A stretch of 34,220 nucleotides of DNA from assembly GCA_017454355.1 (NCBI GenBank), contig JAFTDD010000055.1, positions 1 to 34,220 on the forward strand, read 5' to 3'. The notes beneath the pieces are model-generated. The model did no database searches, had not been told where the DNA came from, and saw only the letters and a list, made by a program, of their open reading frames with translations. Both the position numbers and the translations under genes were made by a program. How positions within the stretch are numbered: position 1 is the stretch's first letter; the number at the start of each line of letters is the position of its first letter. Shown in pieces: positions 14,753-21,429 of this stretch. The stretch is from Muribaculaceae bacterium. GTDB lineage: Bacteria; Bacteroidota; Bacteroidia; Bacteroidales; Muribaculaceae.

Positions 14753-16990
14753 ATGACTGACTTAATACAAGACCTCGCTCTTATCCTTATTTTGGCGGCC
14801 GTGTCGACCGTCGTCTTCCGCCGGCTGAAGTTGCCGGTGGTGCTCGGATATATCCTCGCCGGCTTCCTGGCCAGCCCCTACTTCTCTTTTCTGCCTAATA
14901 TAGTCAACGAGGAGAACATCGAGTTCTGGGCAGAAATCGGTGTCATCTTCCTCCTCTTCTCCATCGGACTGGAATTCAGCCTCAAGAAACTCTTGCAGGC
15001 CGGCGGCGGAGCGTTTGTCACCACGCTGATTATGGTCTGCGGCATGCTCGGGCTCGGTTTCAGCGTCGGGCACTATATCATGGGCTTTGACAACACCAAC
15101 AGCATCTTCCTCGGGGGAATGCTCTGCACATCGTCCACATCAATCATCCTCAAGACGCTCACCGACCTCAAGATGATGCACCGCCGCTATGTCCCCGTCA
15201 TGTTTGCTGTGCTCATCATCGAGGACCTCGTCGCCGTCGTGCTTCTCGTCATTCTCTCCAGCGTGGCCGAGGGCAACGTCAGCAGCCACCGCATCGTGGG
15301 CAGCGTGCTCAAGTTGTCGTTCTTCCTCATCATTTGGTTTGTCGTGGGCATCTTCTTGATGCCCAGCATCTTCAAGCGCTTCCGGCGTGTCATCAGCGAC
15401 GAGTCGATGCTCATCCTCGTCATCGGCCTCTGCTTCATGATGGCTCTTACCGCCGACGAACTATTCGGCAGTGCCGAACTTGGCGCATTTGTCATGGGCT
15501 CAATCCTGGCCGGCACATTTGAGGTGAGACGCATCGAGCGCATCACCGCGCCAATCAAGGACCTCTTTGCCGCCGTCTTCTTCATCTCAATCGGCATGAT
15601 GGTCAACCCCAGCGTTATCCTGGCCAACTGGAGCACAATCCTCCTGCTGGCCGTCGTGGTAATTCTGGGCATGATCATCTTTGGCACCTTTGGCATGCTC
15701 GTCACCGGGCAACCGCTCAAACTCGCCATCGAAGCCGGTTTCACCCTCACCCAAATCGGCGAGTTCTCGTTCATCATCGCCAAGTTTGGCAAGGCGCGCG
15801 GCGTGCTCAGCGACGACATCCTGCCAATCATCGTGGGCGTGAGCGTTATCACCATCTTCACCACTCAGTATTTCATCAAAGCGGCCGAACCGTTCTACAA
15901 CTTCGTCAACGCCCGCTTGCCTCAGCGCGTCAAGGACACCCTTGACAAATACAGCCGCAGTGCCGACAAGGGCGACCGCGGCGAGGCACGGCAAATCTGG
16001 GGAACAATCATCAAGCGATACCTCTCACGCCTGGCAATCTACGGCTCCATCACCGTTGCTGCCATCTGGACTATCACCCAGTATCTGCTGCCGGTCATCG
16101 TTCAGCATTTGGGGCACAAATGGGGCGAACCGCTCTGCGCCGTCATCACCCTGTTTGTCATCTCGCCGTTCCTCTACGCCATCTTCTCGGCCGGCGCGCG
16201 ACGCAACGAGGTGGACCGCCTGGTCAACATCAGCGGTAAGGTCTCCTACGTGCCGATGGTGGTCATGACAGTCATCAGCATGCTCGTCTCACTCGGCTTT
16301 ATCCTCGCCACAATGGGACGCATCTTCCCGGGCAACATCGCCATCCTCGTCTCTATCGGCGTCTTCCTCGCCGGACTGTTCATTTTCAGACCCGTGCTCA
16401 AGCAACGCCTCCAGAACATCGAGCAGCGCTTTATGGGCAACGTCAACGTCACCGAGAACCGACGCACCGGACGCGACAACAACCTCGTCAGCGACCTCCA
16501 TCTGGCTTACATGACCGTGGGATATGGCTGCGAGTTCATCGGCATGCGCCTGCGCAAAGCCGACTTGCGGCGACGCTTCAACATCAACCTGGTGAATATC
16601 GAGCGCGACGGCACCCTCTACCCCGTGCCCAGCGGCGACACACGCATCTTGCCGGGCGACATCCTGGGCGTTATCGGCACCGACGACCAAATCATGGCAT
16701 TTCTGCCGCTCGTCGAGGCCGAAGCCGTGCCCGCCGCCAGCGCCGGCGAGGCCAAGTTTATCCACTTTGAACTCCCGGACGGATCTCCCATTGTGGGCAA
16801 ACTCCTGCGAGACGCCAGGCTGCGAGAAGACTACGGCGCACTGCTCGTCGCCGTTGAACGCGACACAGACAACACCCCCGACACCGACGCCGAATACCTC
16901 CAACCGACACCCGAACTCGACTTCCGCCCGGGCGACATCCTCTGGATTGTGGGCGACCCGGACCGCCTCAAACCGTTACACAACAAATAA
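14753..16990 (+). CDS. KefB-like cation:proton antiporter (CPA2) with two TrkA-C domains
   Basis: A 745-aa inner-membrane transporter expected to exchange monovalent cations (K+ or Na+) for protons. The N-terminal 390 residues hold about 12 membrane segments with family motifs PVVLGYILAGFLASPY, EIGVIFLLFSIGLEFS, LCTSSTSIILKTL and ADELFGSAELGAFVMGSILAG. A further hydrophobic block at about 420-560 gives several more segments. The C-terminal 190 residues carry two RCK_C/TrkA-C modules: RRFNINLVNIERDGTLYPVP with ILPGDILGVIG, and a second ending FRPGDILWIVGDPDRL. The full nucleotide-binding RCK_N fold is not apparent. Located 36 nt past the IVS-type gene and 7 nt ahead of the DUF486 gene; the original unit was probably mgtC-antiporter-DUF486. 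Confidence 0.9.
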   Translation: MTDLIQDLALILILAAVSTVVFRRLKLPVVLGYILAGFLASPYFSFLPNIVNEENIEFWAEIGVIFLLFSIGLEFSLKKLLQAGGGAFVTTLIMVCGMLGLGFSVGHYIMGFDNTNSIFLGGMLCTSSTSIILKTLTDLKMMHRRYVPVMFAVLIIEDLVAVVLLVILSSVAEGNVSSHRIVGSVLKLSFFLIIWFVVGIFLMPSIFKRFRRVISDESMLILVIGLCFMMALTADELFGSAELGAFVMGSILAGTFEVRRIERITAPIKDLFAAVFFISIGMMVNPSVILANWSTILLLAVVVILGMIIFGTFGMLVTGQPLKLAIEAGFTLTQIGEFSFIIAKFGKARGVLSDDILPIIVGVSVITIFTTQYFIKAAEPFYNFVNARLPQRVKDTLDKYSRSADKGDRGEARQIWGTIIKRYLSRLAIYGSITVAAIWTITQYLLPVIVQHLGHKWGEPLCAVITLFVISPFLYAIFSAGARRNEVDRLVNISGKVSYVPMVVMTVISMLVSLGFILATMGRIFPGNIAILVSIGVFLAGLFIFRPVLKQRLQNIEQRFMGNVNVTENRRTGRDNNLVSDLHLAYMTVGYGCEFIGMRLRKADLRRRFNINLVNIERDGTLYPVPSGDTRILPGDILGVIGTDDQIMAFLPLVEAEAVPAASAGEAKFIHFELPDGSPIVGKLLRDARLREDYGALLVAVERDTDNTPDTDAEYLQPTPELDFRPGDILWIVGDPDRLKPLHNK

Positions 16991-16997
16991 CAGAAAA

Positions 16998-17369
16998 ATG
17001 ACAGTCAAAGCAATAACGACAATCCTCATGCTCGTGGTGAGCAACATCTTCATGACGTGCGCATGGTATGGCAACCTCAAACTCCAGGACATGAAAGTCC
17101 TCAACGACCCGCCACTTATCGTCGTCATCCTCCTCAGTTGGGCTCTCGCCTTCTTTGAGTACAGCGTCATGATTCCGGCCAACCGCCTCGGCTATAGCGG
17201 CACCGGTGGCCCGTTCAGCCTCGTTCAACTCAAGGTCATTCAAGAGGTCGTCACCCTAATGGTGTTCACCGTGTTTGCCATGCTGCTCTTCAAGGGCGAG
17301 CAGTTCCATTGGAACCACGCCGCCTCCTTTGCCTGCCTGGTGGCCGCCGTCTATTTCGCCTTCCGCTAA
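16998..17369 (+). CDS. DUF486 family small membrane protein (DMT-like)
   Basis: A 123-aa protein with four membrane segments and the DUF486 features ILMLVVSNIFMTCAWYGNLK, LLSWALAFFEYSVMIPANRLGY, GPFSLVQLKVIQEVVTL and a final ASFACLVAAVYFAFR. The family resembles a half-size drug/metabolite transporter, but its substrate is unknown. The start ATG 16998 is the first Met after the antiporter stop, with only 7 nt between, so cotranscription is likely. The last 4 nt overlap the tail of the convergent Fic gene. Confidence 0.9.
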   Translation: MTVKAITTILMLVVSNIFMTCAWYGNLKLQDMKVLNDPPLIVVILLSWALAFFEYSVMIPANRLGYSGTGGPFSLVQLKVIQEVVTLMVFTVFAMLLFKGEQFHWNHAASFACLVAAVYFAFR

Positions 17370-18355
17370 CTGTTTGTGTCAGTCAAGCGCCACGAGCCAC
17401 CCTTGTTGGGGCCAATGCGTTGGATAATGCCGGCACGCTTCAGTTTGGCCAACAACCGTTCACACTGCCGCTCAGTAACGCCCAGCATTGCCGACAGCTG
17501 CCGTGCCGTCACGGCAGCATCGCGAGCAATCGCTTCTAGCACCTTACGCTCGCTTATACCGACATTTATTCCGACATTTACACCGACATCCTTCTTTTGA
17601 TGCGCCTTCAACGAGGCACTTATCTCGCCGAGCATAAAGTCAATGAACGGGCCACAGTCAGCCAAAGCGCCACTCTGCATTATCGCGTCATAGTAACGTT
17701 GCTGATTTGCATGTACCATATTCTCGACTGGCAAGAATTCAAAGACAGGATTCAGTTTTCCCAAAATCAGCGACTGCCACAACCGTCCCATTCGGCCGTT
17801 GCCGTCCAAGAAAGGATGAATAAATTCAAACTCATAGTGGAAAACACAAGAACGGATTAAAAGGTGATCCTCAGAATTCTTTAGCCATCCGAACAGATTT
17901 CCCATCAACTGTGGCACCATGGCGTGAGGAGGAGCCATATGTACCAATCCTTGCTCTCCAAACACACCCACACCTTGTGACCTGTAGTGACCCGCCTCCG
18001 GCACCAAAGCCTCCATCATCACGCTGTGAGCCTTTAGCAAGTCTTTCTCCTTAAAAGCATCTAACTTGGGGTATAGATCGTAGGCGCGTATCGCATTGCG
18101 CACCTCTTGCAACTGGCGCATTGGAGCAATCACAGTCTTACCATTGATTACGTCTCTCACCTCATCTTCGCTCAGAGTATTGCCCTCGATTGCAAGTGAG
18201 CTATAGATAGTCTTGATACGGTTAGCCTTGCGCAACTTTAGACCATCCGCCTGCTCAAGCCTGATTACATAACGCTCAATCAAACCCGAAATCTCAGCAA
18301 TCAGGTTAATGGCAGCCGTTGACACGGTGAATGGTGGTCGATATTCTGAACCCAT
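17366..18355 (-). CDS. Fic family protein with N-terminal inhibitory helix and winged-helix tail
   Basis: A 329-aa predicted AMP-transferase (AMPylator). The Fic catalytic motif HPFLDGNGRMGR is at residues 180-191 with every key residue present. An inhibitory motif SSLAIEGN (52-59) places it among class II Fic proteins, whose N-terminal helix blocks ATP binding by its Glu. A Fic_N-like region occupies about 1-90. The C-terminal 70 residues form a winged helix (ARQLSAMLGVTERQCERLLAKLKRAGIIQRI), and just before it is a VGVNVGINVGISE run. It may bind DNA and control its own expression. The promoter box TATCTTTG is at 18388-18395 (minus). The substrate is unknown; it could be a housekeeping regulator or toxin-like. 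More AT-rich than its neighbours. Confidence 0.92.
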   Translation of the reverse strand: MGSEYRPPFTVSTAAINLIAEISGLIERYVIRLEQADGLKLRKANRIKTIYSSLAIEGNTLSEDEVRDVINGKTVIAPMRQLQEVRNAIRAYDLYPKLDAFKEKDLLKAHSVMMEALVPEAGHYRSQGVGVFGEQGLVHMAPPHAMVPQLMGNLFGWLKNSEDHLLIRSCVFHYEFEFIHPFLDGNGRMGRLWQSLILGKLNPVFEFLPVENMVHANQQRYYDAIMQSGALADCGPFIDFMLGEISASLKAHQKKDVGVNVGINVGISERKVLEAIARDAAVTARQLSAMLGVTERQCERLLAKLKRAGIIQRIGPNKGGSWRLTDTNS

Positions 18356-18387
18356 AATTGAATCAACTCTCTAATCAAACACTTTTA

Positions 18388-18395
18388 CAAAGATA
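18388..18395 (-). promoter_or_regulatory. -7 promoter box of the Fic gene
   Basis: TATCTTTG on the minus strand, 32 nt before the Fic start codon. No clear TTTG partner was found at the usual distance upstream. Confidence 0.45.
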
Positions 18396-18511
18396 ATCAT
18401 TTTTCGCGACATATCACCTCTCTTAATCGAATATTTAGCCACCTCGACAAAAATTCCTTAGATTGTGCATGTGATACCAACCACGACACCATCTTTAGAA
18501 ATTAATTTGTC

Positions 18512-18661
18512 TTGCTGTATCTTTTTTGAACATGAGTTTCGCGTCTATTTTCGTCTATAACAACGTCTATTTTCGTCAATTTTTTACTTTTGACGTGAAT
18601 AGACGTTGTCATAGACGTGAATTGACGCTAACCTCTAAAAAATGCTTAATCGAGAGGAGAT
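18512..18661 (-). repeat. 150-bp palindromic element, copy A
   Basis: Reverse-complement copy of 29653-29803; the two differ only by one A in a poly-A run. Internally it is a large hairpin: about 40-nt arms built of CGTCTATT / CGTGAATT-type units spaced about 10-11 bp, around a T-rich loop. It sits in the Fic-deoD divergent gap. No ORF. Confidence 0.9.
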
Positions 18662-18683
18662 ATTGACCTTATTGTCTTTAAGT

Positions 18684-18715
18684 TTTGCTCTTCCGAAAAA
18701 AAATTGCTATCTTTG
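18684..18715 (+). promoter_or_regulatory. deoD promoter
   Basis: TTTG (18684-18687), 20 bp, TATCTTTG (18708-18715): a full Bacteroidetes promoter, about 35 nt ahead of the deoD start and starting 23 nt past the 150-bp repeat. Confidence 0.75.
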
Positions 18716-18750
18716 CATAAATTCTAACAACTAAATAACCTTACAAAACT

Positions 18751-19467
18751 ATGGCAACTCCCCACATTTCGGCGCCCGAAGGCGCCTTCGCCAAGACCGT
18801 GCTTATGCCCGGCGACCCCCTGCGCGCTCAATTTGTAGCAGAGAACTTCCTCGACGACTACGCCTTGGTCACCAGCGTGCGCAACATGTTTGGCTTCACC
18901 GGCACCTACCACGGCAAGCCCATCTCCATCATGGCCAGCGGCATGGGCCAACCTAGCATTGGCATCTACAGCCACGAACTTTATGCCTTCTATGGCGTGG
19001 AGAACATCATCCGCATCGGCAGCGCCGGCAGTTATGTGCCGCGCCTCGAGGTGCAGGACGTCGTCGTGGCCAGTTCGGCCTACAGCGACTCTTCCTACGC
19101 CCTGGTGCACAACGGCGACGACACCCACGAACTGCTGCCCAGCGCCCACATCAACGACGTAATTCTCGCCAAGGCCGCCGAACTCGGCATCAAGTGTACA
19201 CCGTGCAAGGTGCACAGCAGCGACGTCTTCTACGGCGGACCTAACAAAGAGACATGGCAGGACACCGTGGCCCGCACCGGCGTCGAGTGTGTCGAGATGG
19301 AAAGTTTCGCCCTTTTCCAAAACGCCAACGTGCTCGGCAAGAACGCCGCCTGCCTGCTTACCATCAGCGACTCCTTTGTCAGCAAAATCGAACTCAGCGC
19401 CGAAGACCGCCAGAACTCCTTCCGCAACATGATGCGCCTCGCCCTCGAGGCCGCCATCGCCCTCTAA
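18751..19467 (+). CDS. deoD: Purine-nucleoside phosphorylase DeoD
   Basis: A 238-aa hexameric-type phosphorylase that cleaves purine (deoxy)ribonucleosides with phosphate to the free base and sugar 1-phosphate, in purine salvage. Family motifs are intact: HISAPEGAFAKTVLMPGDPLRAQ near the N terminus (phosphate site GDPLR), MGQPSIGIYSHELY, RIGSAGSY with DVVVASSAYSDS, VHSSDVFYG, and ECVEMESFALF with the sugar-binding Met-Glu. ISDSF holds the catalytic Asp. Length matches the Escherichia coli enzyme. It has its own promoter and no linked pathway genes. Confidence 0.97.
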   Translation: MATPHISAPEGAFAKTVLMPGDPLRAQFVAENFLDDYALVTSVRNMFGFTGTYHGKPISIMASGMGQPSIGIYSHELYAFYGVENIIRIGSAGSYVPRLEVQDVVVASSAYSDSSYALVHNGDDTHELLPSAHINDVILAKAAELGIKCTPCKVHSSDVFYGGPNKETWQDTVARTGVECVEMESFALFQNANVLGKNAACLLTISDSFVSKIELSAEDRQNSFRNMMRLALEAAIAL

Positions 19468-19485
19468 CCCCCTGCCCGCTTTTTT

Positions 19486-19618
19486 AGACACAAATACATA
19501 AGAACTAAAGACAGGAGAACAAGAGGAAAAAGACGGCAATAGTTAACGCTTTTGTCTTGAAAATCTTCTTGTTCTCCTGTCTAAAATTTATGGATAATTT
19601 ATGGTAATTCGTGTTTAA
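19486..19618. repeat. Hairpin element after deoD
   Basis: Perfect 16-bp arms at 19509-19524 and 19567-19582 (TCTTGTTCTCCTGTCT) enclose 42 nt. A conserved tail AATTTATGGTAATTCGTG at 19596-19613 recurs next to the 129-bp elements (24597 and 26577). The left end (about 19487-19505) resembles the inverse of that tail. It may act as a deoD terminator, but the tail marks it as one of a dispersed family. Confidence 0.7.
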
Positions 19619-19685
19619 GTAATCAGCGACTTTCTACAGTGGACTCATTCATCATGTATCTTATGTCCTTTATCTAAAAAAATCT

Positions 19686-19799
19686 CTGCCAAAACGGGGT
19701 TAAAAATACGTGTTTTGGCAGAATTACGGCCGGTTTTCCGCCAAAATCGAGTAAAAATTATGTATTTTGGCAGAATTTAGGCATTTTTCCTGCCAAAAT
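19686..19799 (+). promoter_or_regulatory. Five regularly spaced, alternating half-sites before the second ATPase gene
   Basis: The motif TGCCAAAA or its reverse TTTTGGCA occurs at 19686-19695, 19712-19721, 19740-19747, 19764-19771 and 19791-19799, alternating in orientation. Centres are 24-27 bp apart. The last arm covers the expected -33 region of the promoter. This looks like an operator array, or the binding site of the ATPase itself. Confidence 0.65.
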
Positions 19800-19813
19800 T
19801 CATAAAAAAGTTG

Positions 19814-19821
19814 TATCTTTG
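19814..19821 (+). promoter_or_regulatory. -7 box of the second ATPase gene
   Basis: TATCTTTG, 31 nt before the start codon. A normal TTTG is not present at -33; the half-site 19791-19799 lies there instead. Confidence 0.65.
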
Positions 19822-19852
19822 CTCTGTCAAATAATATAATTGATAATACGCT

Positions 19853-21286
19853 ATGGCAGACTTTTTCGGACGACAGGCGGAACGTGACGAACTGTTGCGA
19901 TGTCTCAACTCCAATCGTTCGGAGTTCGTGATTATTTACGGACGCCGACGCATCGGCAAGACATACCTTGTCAATAATGTGCTCGGCAACAGGCTCACCT
20001 TTTCATTCACAGGTTCACACACGGCGCCAACCGAACGTGAATTGATGCGATTTGCAATGACACTCGCCAACTGTGGACTCGACAATGGCGACGTTCCCAC
20101 CCTTAACAATTGGTATGACGCTTTTGATGCCATACAGCGACTATTGGAATCCGCTCCATCAGGCAAGAAAGTCATTTTCATAGACGAGATGCCGTGGATT
20201 GACAAGCGTGGCAATCAGTTCGTGTCGGCATTGGAGGACTTTTGGAACACATGGGCTGCCTTAAGAGGAGACATAATGCTGGTGGCATGTGGTTCAGCGA
20301 CATCTTGGATGAACAACCACCTGGTTGAGAACCAGGGAGGTCTGCACGGACGTATAACATCACGCATACGCTTGCGGCCGTTCTCTCTTCACGAATGCGA
20401 ACAATACTTGCGAGCGATGGGATGCGAATGGGACCGTTACCAGATTGTGCAGTGTTATATGACCGTTGGCGGGATACCTTACTACCTCAGTTTGCTTGCC
20501 CCCAACAAGAGCCTGGAGCAAAACATCGATAATTTGTTCTTTGACAGCACAAGCAGGCTAAGTGGTGAATTCAGTGAGCTGTACAATGTGTTATTTAACG
20601 ATGCCGCAAAATATGTGGATATTGTCAAGTTGCTGGCCGCGCACCCCGAAGGTTTGACGCGGCAGGAGATTTTAAAATTGCTGAAACTCAATAGTGGAGG
20701 TGGCATCACACAACGTCTTGCCAATCTCGAGGCGTGCGACTTCATAACCTCCTATCAACAGTCAGGCAAGAAGACTTCTAACAGCATCTATCGTCTGACG
20801 GATTTCTACACCTTGTTCTATTATAAGTTTATAGAGGGTATCAACACACTTGGCGAGCAATATTGGGTGTATCGTGCCAATGATAGAGACGTGATGGTGT
20901 GGCAGGGCACTACTTTTGAACTGGTATGCATGCAGCACATCAATCAGATCAAGCAGGCTCTCGGAATAATTGGCATACGCACAACAGCGTCTGCATGGCG
21001 CAATTCCGGTGAAGACAAGGCGCAAATTGACTTGGTTATTGAGCGGGCTGACCGTATGACGCACCTCTGCGAAATGAAGTTCTCCACCGAGAAGTTCGTA
21101 GTCACTAAGCAATATGCCGACCGACTGCGTGAACGCATGGCCATCTACAGGCAGCATACGGGCTATCGTCATGCATTGATCAATACGCTTGTCACGACAG
21201 TAGGGCTGGCGAATGGCATTCACAGTGGTGTGTTTGCCAACTGCGTCACGCTCGATGACCTTTTCGTTGCTCGACGACTGATATAA
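19853..21286 (+). CDS. P-loop ATPase with DUF234-like nuclease-fold domain (paralogue 2)
   Basis: A 477-aa paralogue of the gene at 8987. Walker A GRRRIGKT is at residues 30-37, Walker B VIFIDEMPW at about 107-115, GSATSWM follows, then LRPFSLHECEQYLRAMG. A winged-helix-like stretch EGLTRQEILKLLKLNSGGG lies at about 262-280. The C-terminal nuclease-fold domain has AQIDLVIERADRMTHLCEMK, again Asp plus ExK, so a PD-(D/E)xK site looks intact. Function of the family is not established. It has its own promoter with a repeat array unlike that of paralogue 1, yet placed at a similar position, which suggests each copy has its own cognate operator. Confidence 0.85.
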   Translation: MADFFGRQAERDELLRCLNSNRSEFVIIYGRRRIGKTYLVNNVLGNRLTFSFTGSHTAPTERELMRFAMTLANCGLDNGDVPTLNNWYDAFDAIQRLLESAPSGKKVIFIDEMPWIDKRGNQFVSALEDFWNTWAALRGDIMLVACGSATSWMNNHLVENQGGLHGRITSRIRLRPFSLHECEQYLRAMGCEWDRYQIVQCYMTVGGIPYYLSLLAPNKSLEQNIDNLFFDSTSRLSGEFSELYNVLFNDAAKYVDIVKLLAAHPEGLTRQEILKLLKLNSGGGITQRLANLEACDFITSYQQSGKKTSNSIYRLTDFYTLFYYKFIEGINTLGEQYWVYRANDRDVMVWQGTTFELVCMQHINQIKQALGIIGIRTTASAWRNSGEDKAQIDLVIERADRMTHLCEMKFSTEKFVVTKQYADRLRERMAIYRQHTGYRHALINTLVTTVGLANGIHSGVFANCVTLDDLFVARRLI

Positions 21287-21330
21287 AGGTGTAGCATCGA
21301 CTTGCCGGCCGCATGTTTTGTGCGGGTTGG

Positions 21331-21361
21331 TTGCACATGCCGGGGATTATTCGTAACTTTG
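21331..21361 (+). promoter_or_regulatory. Promoter of the BspA-like gene
   Basis: TTG at 21331-21333, 20 bp, TAACTTTG at 21354-21361. The start codon at 21430 is 69 nt downstream. Confidence 0.6.
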
Positions 21362-21429
21362 CGACCGCATTTGGGCACATCATGGGTGACGCGCCTTTCT
21401 GTGTTAATCTTAAATTTATCATTACCAAC

